From: Myxococcales bacterium
GTDB lineage: Bacteria > Myxococcota_A > Polyangia > Polyangiales > Polyangiaceae
DNA length: 64,000 nucleotides
Reading direction: 5' to 3'
NCBI GenBank assembly: GCA_016794345.1
Contig: JAEUKE010000200.1
Coordinates: forward strand, 1 to 64,000
This document shows, in pieces, positions 1-8,645 of this stretch; the stretch's first letter is position 1; every line of letters starts with the position of its first letter. The notes beneath the pieces were generated by a model. The model worked only from the letters and a program-made list of their open reading frames with translations. It was not told where the DNA came from and did not search any database. The position numbers and the translations under genes were made by a program.

Positions 1-1026
1 GATCTGAAGCTCAGCCACACTACCGACGTAGGCGCTGTGAGCGCCGGCGGCCTGCTCGAGCGCCGCTTGCCACCCTCGCCCGAGCGGCTCGAAGGGGCGC
101 ACCGCAATGACCTCTCGACCCTTCACCTGATGCCGCCGCCAGGTCGCCCGGATCTGACCGTCCAGCACCACCATGGGCAGATAGATGCCGTTCCCTCCGG
201 GCACGACGAGCTCGGCGTGCCGGGGATCGATGCAGGAGGCCCGGTCGGCGTAGCCGAGCATGTATTCGTCATAGCCGGGCAGCAGCATCGCTCGGGGCAT
301 CGGAGCAGCCGAGTGCTCGACGGCGCCTGCCATGTCCAACGCGCGCCTCGCGTCGCGTTTGCCGATTCCCGCCCAGAACGCGAGGTCTTCGCTCGTGGCG
401 GGCCCGTGGCCCTCGTGATACCGGCGCGCCAGCTCGAAGAGCGCCTCGTCGCCGTCCACCACACGACCGCGGCCGATCCACTCCTCGGCGAGGACGAAGC
501 CCTCCCCGGCTTGGCAGAGCACGCCCGCCTGGCTCAGACAGAACAGGAGGTGCACGCCACGTTGGCCGCGCACGGCCTGACCGGCGGCCTCGAGACGTGT
601 GAACAGCTCGGCGCGCGAGAGCGCCGCACCGGAGAGGGCGCGCTCGACCACGGCACGCGACGCCGCAACGTCCCGCTCGCCGATCCCGAGCTGCCGCACC
701 CGCCCCGCCGCCCGGGCGAGGTTGCGCGGCCCGAGCAGCCGGACGAGCCACGGCAAATCCTCGGCCGGTACGACGTGGAGCGTGCCGCGCATGCACCAGC
801 TCCGCACCACCTCCCTCGACGCGAAGGCTGCGTCCACGGAGGCACGGGTCGCCCCCACGGTGCGCACCGCGAGCGCCCACCGCCCCTGATGAAGATCTTG
901 CGCCTGCAGCCCGAGCATCCGACGAGCGACGCTCGCGACCGTCTCGAGGGGCCGCGACAGGCCTTGAGCCGAGAGTCGCAACGCGCGCTGCTCGGCGTGC
1001 TCCGGAGAGGATGCGGATCTGGCCAT
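1..1026 (-). CDS. Winged-helix DNA-binding domain protein (HTH_42 type), 3' end outside window
   Basis: Reading the minus strand from an ATG at 1026 gives an open frame of about 340 codons that runs off the window at base 1, so the C-terminus is missing. The protein begins MARSASSPEHAEQRALRLSA and carries RRMLGLQAQD near residue 37 and MRGTLHVV near residue 79, both hallmarks of the HTH_42 (YcaQ/AlkZ-like) winged-helix family. LLPGYDEYMLGY near residue 255 is another conserved block. Family members include DNA glycosylases that unhook crosslinks, but many are uncharacterised, so the exact role is not assigned. A GAGG motif sits 6-9 bases before the ATG. No partner gene is evident; the next gene (1271-1732) is on the same strand 245 bases upstream. 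Confidence 0.8.
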   Translation of the reverse strand, partial: MARSASSPEHAEQRALRLSAQGLSRPLETVASVARRMLGLQAQDLHQGRWALAVRTVGATRASVDAAFASREVVRSWCMRGTLHVVPAEDLPWLVRLLGPRNLARAAGRVRQLGIGERDVAASRAVVERALSGAALSRAELFTRLEAAGQAVRGQRGVHLLFCLSQAGVLCQAGEGFVLAEEWIGRGRVVDGDEALFELARRYHEGHGPATSEDLAFWAGIGKRDARRALDMAGAVEHSAAPMPRAMLLPGYDEYMLGYADRASCIDPRHAELVVPGGNGIYLPMVVLDGQIRATWRRHQVKGREVIAVRPFEPLGRGWQAALEQAAGAHSAYVGSVAELQI

Positions 1027-1270
1027 CACCGCCTCGAGCAGGCGATCGGGTCGGAAGACGAGAGCGTCGTGGTCAGGCGCACCACCGCGCGGTGTAGATC
1101 GCGCAGCGTCCGTCGTCGAGCACGGCGAGAGCGACTTGGAAGTCCCCGGGCGCGAGGTATGTTCGAGCCGTGAGCGCCAGACGGTACAGCTGCCCGGTCG
1201 ACCTCCCGCTCTCCCGGCGCGTCGCGGCGATTGTCTCGAGGCCGGCGAACGGGCCCTGAGAGGCCTGCCG

Positions 1271-1732
1271 TCACCTCTCTTCGGCGGCGCGCTTGAGATC
1301 CCTCGCGAACGCCTCGAACGCGGGGCCAAAGTCCGGCAGCGACTTCCTGATGAGCGGGAGCATGATCCCGGAGAACACCTCCTCCATCGCGAACTCCACG
1401 ACGCCGTTCGCCTTGGGGGTCAGCGTGAAGGTCCGCACCCCGCGGAACATCGGCGCGAACCCGTCGCTCCAGATCATCTCTCGGTCATCGAGCTTGGTCA
1501 CCCGGGGCGAAAAGGTCCTCTTCGGATCGAGCGTGACGCGGAGCTTCAGCCGCTCGCCCTCGCGGATGTCGCCCTCGAGGCTCACGACGGTGGAGTTCCA
1601 TTTCGGGTAGCTCGCCGCGTCCGTGAGGATCGCCCGTACGGCCTCGGCGCTGGCGCGGACGTCACAGCGCACGGCGCACGACTGGCGGAAGGTCGTCTCG
1701 GTCTTTGTCGCTTTCGGCTGGCGAAGGTCCAT
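1271..1732 (-). CDS. SRPBCC (START/polyketide cyclase-like) family protein
   Basis: The 153-residue protein starts at the ATG at 1732 (MDLRQPKATKTE). The open frame extends further upstream, but that part is compositionally a shadow and overlaps the methyltransferase gene. The body has the SRPBCC layout: an N-terminal strand (SCAVRCDVRASAEAVRAIL), the helix-grip phrase YPKWNSTVVSLEG near residue 42, DPKRTFSPRVTKLDD, and a long C-terminal helix ending RDLKRAAEER. Such proteins have a hydrophobic cavity for lipids or cyclic intermediates, or act as AHSA1-like stress factors; nothing here fixes the ligand. It lies about 100 bases downstream of, and on the same strand as, the methyltransferase at 1837-2574. 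Confidence 0.75.
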   Translation of the reverse strand: MDLRQPKATKTETTFRQSCAVRCDVRASAEAVRAILTDAASYPKWNSTVVSLEGDIREGERLKLRVTLDPKRTFSPRVTKLDDREMIWSDGFAPMFRGVRTFTLTPKANGVVEFAMEEVFSGIMLPLIRKSLPDFGPAFEAFARDLKRAAEER

Positions 1733-1836
1733 GGCTGCACGGACGACGACCGGCGGGGGCCAAAGGATTCGCGCCCTCCGAAATCCGGGGCGCGCTCGCC
1801 CAAGCATTCGTTCTTCTTGGCTTTCTCCTCTCTCGA

Positions 1837-2574
1837 TCACCGCAAGGCGGCCTTCCGCCCAAGAAAAAACAGGCGCGGTGGGCGGTCCTCGCCGGTGCGC
1901 TCCTCGATCGGCTCGACCGTGAACCCGACGCGCTCGAAGAGGCGCAGCCAGGTCGCGACGGGGTGAGCTCCGAAGGGGTGAGCCTCGTAGAAGCTGCGAA
2001 CGGGCTGTCCGGGCTCCCGAACCAGAAAGGAGTAGTGCGTGACCCCCACGGTCTCGCCCGGGCTCAGCGGTGGGCTCCACTCCAGGTACCGGATCCCTCT
2101 GCCGTCGGGGGCGTCATCGCCACCCGCGTCGGAGCTCGGAGCGAAGCGCTCGAGCACGTGGTCCGGCGCGAACAGCGCCACGCCGCCGGGCACGAGGTGG
2201 CGATGCGCCGTGGTGAGCGCCGCGAGGAGATCCTCCTCGGTGGTCATGTAGTCGATGGCGTCGTGCGCGAGCACCGCGTCGAACGTCCGCGCGAGCGAGA
2301 GCGTGCGCATGTCGCCGACGATGTGCTCACACTCGGGGTTGATTCGCCTCGACATGGCCAACATGCTCGCGCTCACGTCGGTGAGGGTCATCGTGAAGCG
2401 CGCCGTCAGGTGGTGCGCGACGTGCCCGCCGCCGCTGCCGAGCTCGAGCAGGGAGCGCCCGCTCGGCGCCGCCTCCTCCAGGATGCGTCGAAGCTCGCCG
2501 GCCTCCTCCTCGTAGTCCTCCACGGGTGACAGGAGTGGCCAAAACGGCGCCAATGTCTCGTAGAAGACGTTCAT
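1837..2574 (-). CDS. Class I SAM-dependent methyltransferase
   Basis: About 245 residues. Motif I of the Rossmann methyltransferase fold is visible as LLELGSGGGHVAHHL near residue 38, followed by the acidic end of strand 2 (LTDVSASML) and by FDAVLAHDAIDYM and LVPGGVALF (post-I and motif III). The substrate cannot be deduced. I chose the ATG at 2574 (MNVFYETLAPFW), which has GACGAG just upstream; the ATG at 2625 (MLFAARSREG) is a possible longer start. The gene is divergent from the LysR gene starting at 2706, with about 130 bases between them, so the regulator may control it. That is inference from layout only. Confidence 0.8.
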   Translation of the reverse strand: MNVFYETLAPFWPLLSPVEDYEEEAGELRRILEEAAPSGRSLLELGSGGGHVAHHLTARFTMTLTDVSASMLAMSRRINPECEHIVGDMRTLSLARTFDAVLAHDAIDYMTTEEDLLAALTTAHRHLVPGGVALFAPDHVLERFAPSSDAGGDDAPDGRGIRYLEWSPPLSPGETVGVTHYSFLVREPGQPVRSFYEAHPFGAHPVATWLRLFERVGFTVEPIEERTGEDRPPRLFFLGRKAALR

Positions 2575-2705
2575 GAGCTCGTCGGTCCTTGGTGCCCCCT
2601 CCCGCGAGCGGGCAGCGAAGAGCATCGCCCGAAGGCCGCCAGCCGTCTGCCAGAAACCGCGACGGCGCGGTCCCTGTTGACTGGCGCAACTTTTGACCCG
2701 AATAG

Positions 2706-3695
2706 TTGTACGTGCTGCAACCGTCCGATCTCGGTTTGCTCGTCTCACTCGACGCCCTGCTCCAGGAGGGCAGCGTCACCGGCGCCGCTCGCCGAGTGGG
2801 GCTCTCGACGCCGGCCATGAGCCATGCGCTCGCGAGGATTCGCGAGCGCCTCGGCGATCCGATCCTCGTCCGCTCGGGCCGGGGAATGGTCCTGACGCCA
2901 CGCGCGCTCTCGCTGAGATCGCAGGTGAACCTGGTGGTGACCGAGGCGCGACGAGCGCTCGAGCCCGAGAGGCCGTTCGTCGCCGGGGAGCTCTCGCGCA
3001 CCTTCGTCGTCCACGCGACCGACTACGTCCTCATCGTGCTCGGCGCCGAGGTCGACCGCATCCTCCGAGAGGAGGCGCCCGGCGTCTGCATCCGCTTCGT
3101 CCCGAACACGCCGGACGATCCCACGCAGCTCCGCGATCACGGCTCGGATCTCGCCGTTGGAATCTATGGCGACCTACCGCAGGAGATGCGGCATCGCCAG
3201 CTCCTCACAGATCGATTCGTCGCCGTCGTCCGCAAGGGGCATCCTGCGACCACGACGCGCTTCACCCTCGAGCAGTACCTCGGGCTGCCTCACATCCAGG
3301 TCGCGCCGCGCGGAAAGCCTGGTGGCTACCTGGACGACGTGCTGCGGGAGCGCAAGCTCACGCGCAACGTGGCGCGCGCCGTGCCCTACTTCGTCACCGC
3401 GTTGCAGCTCGCGGCCGAAGCCGACTACGTGCTCACGATCTCCGAGAGGATCGCGAAGCGGTACGAGACCACCTTCGGGCTGCGACTGCTCGAGGTGCCG
3501 CTCAAGCTCCGCGCCTACGCGCTCAGCCTGGTCTGGCATCCTCGCCTCGACGGCGACCCGGGTCACCGTTTCCTGCGCGACGTCTTCCTGCAAGCAGCCC
3601 GGATCGCCGCAGCAGAGCGACATGACCACCCGCGCACCCGGCTCGACTCGAGCGATCCGACGTCGGGACAGACGCGGAGGCGCCCTCGCCCATAG
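2706..3695 (+). CDS. LysR family transcriptional regulator
   Basis: 329 residues, the usual LysR length. The N-terminal winged HTH spans roughly residues 8-66, with SVTGAARRVGLSTPAMSHAL as the recognition region and GDPILVRSGRGMVLTPRA as the wing. The rest is a periplasmic-binding-protein-like effector domain with the conserved LAVGIYGDLP near residue 148. Translation probably begins at the TTG at 2706 (MYVLQPSDLG). The sequence resembles the NodD/PcpR branch by its LDALLQEGSVT opening, but the inducer is unknown. It is flanked by a divergent methyltransferase and a same-strand DJ-1/PfpI gene 115 bases downstream, either of which could be its target. Confidence 0.9.
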   Translation: MYVLQPSDLGLLVSLDALLQEGSVTGAARRVGLSTPAMSHALARIRERLGDPILVRSGRGMVLTPRALSLRSQVNLVVTEARRALEPERPFVAGELSRTFVVHATDYVLIVLGAEVDRILREEAPGVCIRFVPNTPDDPTQLRDHGSDLAVGIYGDLPQEMRHRQLLTDRFVAVVRKGHPATTTRFTLEQYLGLPHIQVAPRGKPGGYLDDVLRERKLTRNVARAVPYFVTALQLAAEADYVLTISERIAKRYETTFGLRLLEVPLKLRAYALSLVWHPRLDGDPGHRFLRDVFLQAARIAAAERHDHPRTRLDSSDPTSGQTRRRPRP

Positions 3696-3809
3696 TTGCA
3701 CCGCATGCACCTTCGACTTGCATGAGATTGCGTTGCCCGAATGGTTTCCGGACCGCATCCTCCTCTGCCGAGGACGGCGCCCCCCGTCGTCCGACAAGGA
3801 GCGAATCGA

Positions 3810-4580
3810 ATGAGTCTGCGAGACGCGAACCCCTCCAACAAGTCCAAGCCCAAGCGAGTCGCGATCGTCATCGCGAACCCCGCGACCTCGACCACGACCG
3901 GATGGCCGGTCGGCTTCTGGTGGTCCGAGCTGACGCACCCCTATTACGCCTTCCACGAGGCGGGCTACGAGGTCGAGATCTTCAGTCCCGCCGGCGGCAA
4001 ATGTGAGGCCGACGGCATGAGCGATCCCCGTGATCCGAGCGGATACTCCGCCTCCGATCTGATCAGCATGGGGTTCATCCACACGCCCAGCCTGGTGGCC
4101 CTGGTCGAGAAGACGAAGCCGGTCTCGGAGATCGACCCAGGGCGCTTCGACGCCATCGTCGTCGCGGGAGGGCAAGCGCCGATGTTCAGCTTCGAGCGCG
4201 CGACGGACCTGCACAAGAAGTTCGTCGAGTTCCATGAAGCCGGGAAGATCGCGGCAGCCCTCTGCCACGGTGTCGCGATCCTTCGTTACGCGCGGGGATC
4301 GAACGGGGAGCTCCTCGCAAAGGGCAGGACCGTGACCGGCTTCGCCAACGTCGAGGAGGACTTCGCCGACAACGCGGTCTGGGGCATGGGCGCGCTTCCG
4401 AAGGACAAACACCTGATGCCCTGGCGCATCGAAGACGAGCTCAAGAAACTCGGCGCCAACTACGTCCAGGGCGGGCTGTGGCGAGGCTTCGCCGTACGCG
4501 ACGGCAACCTGATCACGGGCCAGCAGAACTTCTCGGGCGCCGAGACCGCCAACCTCGTCATCGAGACGCTCGGTCGCTGA
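3810..4580 (+). CDS. DJ-1/PfpI family (class I glutamine amidotransferase-like) protein
   Basis: 256 residues from the ATG at 3810, which is preceded by a clear AAGGAG at about 3796. The protein shows the DJ-1/PfpI fold: FWWSELTHPYYAFHEAGYEV, FDAIVVAGGQAPMF near residue 110, and the nucleophile elbow AALCHGVAILRYA near residue 150 with the reactive Cys followed by His. The family includes glyoxalase III/deglycase-type enzymes and chaperones such as Hsp31. The specific activity is not determined. Only 7 bases separate it from the downstream GFA-domain gene, so the two are probably co-transcribed. A longer frame from 3741 exists but lacks a comparable ribosome site. Confidence 0.88.
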   Translation: MSLRDANPSNKSKPKRVAIVIANPATSTTTGWPVGFWWSELTHPYYAFHEAGYEVEIFSPAGGKCEADGMSDPRDPSGYSASDLISMGFIHTPSLVALVEKTKPVSEIDPGRFDAIVVAGGQAPMFSFERATDLHKKFVEFHEAGKIAAALCHGVAILRYARGSNGELLAKGRTVTGFANVEEDFADNAVWGMGALPKDKHLMPWRIEDELKKLGANYVQGGLWRGFAVRDGNLITGQQNFSGAETANLVIETLGR

Positions 4581-4587
4581 GGACACC

Positions 4588-5484
4588 ATGAGCGAATCGG
4601 CGGCACGGGAGGACGCGCTCATTGGGTCTTGCCATTGTGGCGACGTCCGGGCTCACGTCCCGCAGGGGAGCGTCGGCGTCGTCGCCTGCCACTGCGGCGA
4701 TTGCCAGAAGCTACACGGCAACTTCTTCGCCATGTTCGTCGCCGACCGCTCGGCAGTGCGCTGGGAGGGTGAGGAGCACATCGTGTGGTATCGCTCCTCG
4801 CCGGAGAACGAGCGCGGCTTCTGCAAGCGATGCGGCAGCCGCCTCGCCAAGCGACCCGTCGCCGGAGCCAAGATCATGGTATCCGCGGGTCTCTTCGAGC
4901 GGACGCTCCCCCGCAAGGTCATCAAAAACGTCTGGGTCGAGTCCAAGCCCGCCTGGTACGACGCACCCAGGGTCGGTCCGCTCTCCCCCGAGGGCTTCGT
5001 GGCCATGGCTCTCGCCGAGCCCATCGAGACGGAGCTCGCCCAATACGGCTACGTGCAGCGCGCCGCCTCGGGCAACCGCAAGCCGCCCGGCGTGATCGCG
5101 CTTACCTGGATCACCGCCGCGGACTCGAGCGAGCGCGAGCGCATCCGCGCCCACTCGCGACAAAACGTGCAAGATTTCCTGAAGGAGCCCGGGTTCATCT
5201 CGATCGTCACGGGCTTCACCGGGCTGCGGGGCTTCACCGTCACCGCCTGGGAGGACGAACCTTCGATGAAGCGAGCGCTCGAGAAACACCACGAGGTCGC
5301 GATGAAGGAGCTCTTCGGGGAGCGATTCGTGGCCTCGGTGTGGACGAGCGTTTGGACGCCCACACGGATCAACCGGCTCTGGGTGAGGTGCACGGGCTGC
5401 GGCTCCCTGGAGGACGTCTCCAAGGACCATCCGAGCTGCAGCAAATGTAGCGCTCCGATGCCGCCGCAGCCCTCGTACTGGTGA
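4588..5484 (+). CDS. GFA-domain protein fused to a monooxygenase-like domain and C-terminal zinc ribbon
   Basis: 298 residues with an unusual three-part layout. Residues 1-135 are a GFA (glutathione-dependent formaldehyde-activating, Mss4-like) zinc domain with GSCHCGDVRAH, ACHCGDCQKLHGNFF and FCKRCGSRL. Residues 155-255 (VIALTWITAADSSERERI to GERFVASVWTSVW) look like a DUF3291/antibiotic-biosynthesis-monooxygenase ferredoxin-like domain. The tail has CTGCGSLEDV and CSKCSAPMP, a rubredoxin-like zinc ribbon. GFA proteins usually end near 130-160 residues, so the extension is notable. No reaction is assigned. It follows the DJ-1/PfpI gene by 7 bases and may share its transcript. Confidence 0.8.
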   Translation: MSESAAREDALIGSCHCGDVRAHVPQGSVGVVACHCGDCQKLHGNFFAMFVADRSAVRWEGEEHIVWYRSSPENERGFCKRCGSRLAKRPVAGAKIMVSAGLFERTLPRKVIKNVWVESKPAWYDAPRVGPLSPEGFVAMALAEPIETELAQYGYVQRAASGNRKPPGVIALTWITAADSSERERIRAHSRQNVQDFLKEPGFISIVTGFTGLRGFTVTAWEDEPSMKRALEKHHEVAMKELFGERFVASVWTSVWTPTRINRLWVRCTGCGSLEDVSKDHPSCSKCSAPMPPQPSYW

Positions 5485-5520
5485 GCAGACAGCGCGCGCC
5501 GGACGACGTAAGAACGTCGC

Positions 5521-5931
5521 GTGGAGCCTCGAGTCAACTTCATCACCCTCGTCGTGTCCGACCTCGATCGCGCGCGGCGCTTCTACCTGACGGGCCTCGG
5601 CTGGAGAGCCGCGTTCGACGCGGGCGGCGACATCGTGATGGTCCACGTCGGCCAAAAGGTCGTGCTCTCGCTCTGGGCGGAGTCGGCGGCCCGCGCCGAG
5701 ATCGGCGAGGTCTCTCGCGGAGGCACGCTGCCGTTCACCCTCGCCCACAACGTCGCGTCGCCGGCCGAGGTGGACGAGGTGCTGGTAGCCGCAGGCGACG
5801 CGGGGGCGACCGTCCACGCGGCGACCCAGCGCCACTGGGGCGGATACAGCGGCTACTTCGTCGATCCCGATGGGTTCCGGTGGGAGGTCGCGTACAACCC
5901 CCACCCCATCGGGGACGTGATGCTGCCGTAG
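5521..5931 (+). CDS. VOC (glyoxalase/bleomycin resistance) family protein
   Basis: 136 residues starting at a GTG (MEPRVNFITLVVSDLDRARRF). The two beta-alpha-beta-beta-beta repeats of the vicinal oxygen chelate fold are recognisable: FITLVVSDLDRARRFYLTGLGW at the start and GGYSGYFVDPDGFRWEVAYNP at the end, with a Glu in the final strand as the usual metal ligand. Family members isomerise, cleave or bind small electrophiles, and the substrate is unknown here. It lies 36 bases downstream of the GFA-fusion gene on the same strand, so the three genes from 3810 to 5931 may form a stress or detoxification operon. Confidence 0.85.
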   Translation: MEPRVNFITLVVSDLDRARRFYLTGLGWRAAFDAGGDIVMVHVGQKVVLSLWAESAARAEIGEVSRGGTLPFTLAHNVASPAEVDEVLVAAGDAGATVHAATQRHWGGYSGYFVDPDGFRWEVAYNPHPIGDVMLP

Positions 5932-5977
5932 GGGCGGCTGCTGTGCGCTGGATGTGGGGGCGGGTGCCCCTTGACGT

Positions 5978-5992
5978 AGTCATCAGATGACT
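5978..5992. promoter_or_regulatory. Palindromic operator candidate for the GntR/FadR gene
   Basis: AGTCATCAGATGACT is a perfect inverted repeat (7-bp arms around one base) that ends two bases before the ATG of the regulator. TTGACG at 5971-5976 could be a -35 element, so the palindrome would lie between promoter and gene, as expected for autorepression. FadR-type regulators bind short palindromes of this size. With this promoter spacing the transcript would begin near 6006-6010, close to the second in-frame ATG (6010). Confidence 0.55.
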
Positions 5993-5994
5993 TT

Positions 5995-6804
5995 ATGAGC
6001 TGCTCAGTCATGAGCGCTGCGGTTCAACGGGTCAGGCGAAACCGGCTCTCCGATCAGGCGGTCGCCGAGCTGAAGCGGCTGATCGCCACCGGCGTCTATG
6101 CCGGCGGCTCTCGCCTCCCCTCGGAGCCGGAGCTCGCCGAACAGCTCGGCGTGACACGTCTGACGGTCCGGGAGGCGCTCGCCAACCTGGAGGCCACCGG
6201 GTTCACGCAAACCCGCCACGGGAGCGGCACCTACGTCGTCGACACCGCGGAGGTCCCCACCCTCGGCCTGCTCTCCGAGCTCCTCGGCGCCGGTCGGCGC
6301 CTCGCGCCCGAGGAGTGTCTGAGCCTGATGGAGTTTCGCGCCGTGGTCGTCCTCGGCTTCGTCGACGCCATCGTCCAGCACACGTCAGCGGAGGATCTGG
6401 CCGCTCTGGCCACGTTGCTCGAACGCGAGAGGACGGTCCTCGACCGCCCAGGGCGCAGCGCCGACGAGCTCGCGGGCCTCGACTACCAGCTGAACCTCGT
6501 GCTCGCTCGAACCAGCCGGAACCTCTTCTATGGCCTGATGATGCGGTCGGTCCGGGCCGTCCACCTCGAGCTCGGCCGAATCATCTTCGAGAAGAACCAG
6601 AACGACGAGACGATCTTCACGCTCCACGAGGAGATCGTCTCGTCGCTGCGGAGCAGGCGCGTCCAGCCGCTTCGCAAGAGTCTGACCGTCTACCTCGAGG
6701 GCGGAACGAAGCTCATTCGTGAGTGGGCCAAGTCCCGGCCGACCGGCGCGCCGCGCCTCGTCGGTGCGGAGCCGCCGCGCGGCCGCCGCCCGCGCATCCG
6801 CTGA
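5995..6804 (+). CDS. GntR family regulator, FadR subfamily (FCD domain)
   Basis: 269 residues. An N-terminal winged HTH (about residues 15-80) contains LPSEPELAEQLGVTRLTVRE and the wing HGSGTYV. The C-terminal all-helical FCD domain spans about residues 95-250, with ALATLLERER and FTLHEEIVSSLRSR supplying the helices that bind metal and an organic acid in this subfamily. The effector is unknown. The ATG at 5995 is used here, but the second ATG at 6010 is a serious alternative because of the promoter geometry. A perfect palindrome lies at 5978-5992. The lipase-like lipoprotein gene begins 44 bases downstream. Confidence 0.88.
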   Translation: MSCSVMSAAVQRVRRNRLSDQAVAELKRLIATGVYAGGSRLPSEPELAEQLGVTRLTVREALANLEATGFTQTRHGSGTYVVDTAEVPTLGLLSELLGAGRRLAPEECLSLMEFRAVVVLGFVDAIVQHTSAEDLAALATLLERERTVLDRPGRSADELAGLDYQLNLVLARTSRNLFYGLMMRSVRAVHLELGRIIFEKNQNDETIFTLHEEIVSSLRSRRVQPLRKSLTVYLEGGTKLIREWAKSRPTGAPRLVGAEPPRGRRPRIR

Positions 6805-6848
6805 TCATCGAGCTTTCGATTCCACGATTTCCTGAGAGGGGTGTGCAC

Positions 6849-7688
6849 ATGCGTCATTTCATGGTCTCTGCCGTCACTCTGGCCCTCCTTGGCTGCAGCG
6901 AAGCTGGCCCGGAGGAAGACGATGCGCCTGGCTCGGGGGCGGGCGGAGAGGCCGCCCCGAGCGACGCCGATACCGACGACGACGGCTCGGAGGACGGCGC
7001 TGGCGAGACGGCCACGACCGGGGCCGCGGCGGGACAAGGTGGTTCACAGACCACCCCGGACGAGCCCACGCGGATCGTTCTCCTCGTTCCGGGCACCATG
7101 ATCACCGGGGACTACTTCGACGACATGGCGGAGCGCTTGAGCGCCGACGGGTTCCTTCCCGTCATCTACGAGCCGCCGGACCTGCTGACGGAGAGCTTGG
7201 CCAGCGGTGCTTCGGGGATCTCCGACGAGATCGACCGGGTGCTCGCCGCATCGGGCGCGCAGAAGCTCCACATCGTCGCGGAGTGCAACGGCGGCGTCGC
7301 CACCCGATACCTTCTCCAAGTCCTCGGCGGCGCCGAGCGCGTGGACCAGTTCATCTCCTTCGTGTCGGCGCACCACGGAACCTGGCTCTCGCCGGTGGGG
7401 GATCTCACGACGGGCTTCACCTCGCTGGCGGAGATCACCCCCGGGAGCGCCTTCCTCGCCGAGCTCAACGCCGCGCCGTTCCCTTCAGGACTGCACATGA
7501 CGAGCATCTACTCGTGCAACGACGAGCTCATGTTGCCATACGACACCTCGGTCGTGAGCGGCGCGACCAACGTTCTCTTCTGCGACCATTACCTCGGGCA
7601 CCTCGATGGCTTCTGGGACTCGCTCGTCTACGAGCGGATCCGGGTTACCCTCGAGGGCCAAGGAGACGCCGCGCCGACGAGCTACTGA
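6849..7688 (+). CDS. Exported alpha/beta-hydrolase lipoprotein (triacylglycerol lipase-like) with Cys at the nucleophile position
   Basis: 279 residues from the ATG at 6849. A short signal peptide ends in a lipobox (LALLGC), followed by an acidic Ser/Gly/Asp-rich linker to about residue 75. The catalytic domain reads like a class 1 lipase: RIVLLVPGTM is the oxyanion-hole region, CNDELMLPYDT contains the Asp loop and HYLGHLDGF the catalytic His. The nucleophile elbow, normally G-H-S-x-G-G, reads AECNGG, with Cys in place of Ser. The fold call is firm; activity is uncertain because the enzyme could use a Cys nucleophile or be inactive. It is followed by a small GC hairpin and a frameshifted gene. 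Confidence 0.8.
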   Translation: MRHFMVSAVTLALLGCSEAGPEEDDAPGSGAGGEAAPSDADTDDDGSEDGAGETATTGAAAGQGGSQTTPDEPTRIVLLVPGTMITGDYFDDMAERLSADGFLPVIYEPPDLLTESLASGASGISDEIDRVLAASGAQKLHIVAECNGGVATRYLLQVLGGAERVDQFISFVSAHHGTWLSPVGDLTTGFTSLAEITPGSAFLAELNAAPFPSGLHMTSIYSCNDELMLPYDTSVVSGATNVLFCDHYLGHLDGFWDSLVYERIRVTLEGQGDAAPTSY

Positions 7689-7691
7689 GGC

Positions 7692-7705
7692 CGGGCTTCG
7701 GCCCG
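7692..7705 (+). terminator. Small GC-rich hairpin after the lipase-like gene
   Basis: CGGGC, TTCG, GCCCG: a perfect 5-bp stem with a stable tetraloop, starting 4 bases after the stop codon at 7686-7688. No T tract follows, so intrinsic termination is only possible, not shown. Confidence 0.35.
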
Positions 7706-7739
7706 AACGTCCTGCGGTCCTGCCCTACATCGAGGAGGC

Positions 7740-8565
7740 TCCGACAGCGACGTGGCCGCTTCGCCGTGACGCTTTCGTCGGCGCACGCGGCCGTGGGTCC
7801 TATCTACCTGTTCGAGAAGGGCTCGGTGCTCGCGTGGGGACCTCCGGCCGACGACCGGAGCTGGCTGCTTCGCTACCTCGTCCCCGCTGCGCACGCGCAC
7901 CCCGGCCACAACCACTACGACGGAGGGCTCGCCAAAGGCGAGTGGCTGGGGCAGGTCGTCGTGGACGGCCTCTCCGACAGCCCAGCGATCCGCGCGACGC
8001 CTTCGGCTTCTCGGTGCTTCCCGCAGACGCCTCGAGCGAGGCGGTCGGGACCGTTCCGCAAGCGGATCTCGACCGAATGGTCACGGGTGGCCTGACGTAC
8101 CTCATCGAGGGAGCCGCCCAGCACCCCCAGAGAGGAACCCTTCGGTTCTCGTGGGCGATGGTCAACCCAGCGCGCAACACGAACTGCACGAACGGGCTCG
8201 ACGGCACCGCTGGCGTGGTGCTGCGCCCCAACGCGACGACGGACGCCGAGATCACGTTTCACGTCGACCACCTCTTCTGGGACACGCTCGGCACGGAGCT
8301 CGCGCGGCTGCGCTTCGACCCGCTCTGGGGCGCCAACAAGGACGGGAACGACCTCCTGACGCTGGAGGAGCTGGCGCGCCAACGCCTCGCGAACCTCACC
8401 GACCCGACTGGTGCGCCCCTCCTCGACGAGAACGGCGTCCCGCTCGTCTACAACCCGGGGTCCATCCCCCTGGCTGACAAGAACCTCAAGGAGTTCGTCC
8501 CCGTGTCAGGCGCTTCCCAGGCCCACCTCAACGGGCTCGGCCTCTGCTCCGTCGGATCGCTCTGA
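7740..8565 (+). pseudogene. Frameshifted remnant of an exported protein of unknown function
   Basis: Protein-like sequence is split between two reading frames. The first part (RFAVTLSSAHAAVGPIYLF, then AAHAHPGHNHYDGGLAKGEW) is in one frame up to about 7980. The rest (AFGFSVLPADASSEAVGTV to the stop at 8565) is in another, and no single frame covers both. A one-base loss near 7980-7990 explains the switch. The region before about 7760 also lacks a credible start or signal peptide, so the N-terminus is either lost or frameshifted too. The text resembles lipoproteins I associate with myxobacteria, but I cannot name the family. Sequencing error is an alternative to true decay. Confidence 0.6.
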
Positions 8566-8645
8566 GACCAGAGCGGCTCAGAATTTCGCCTCCCAGGCCT
8601 CGAACGGTGTTGCGACAGACCGACTCCCGCGGGATTCTACGCGGG

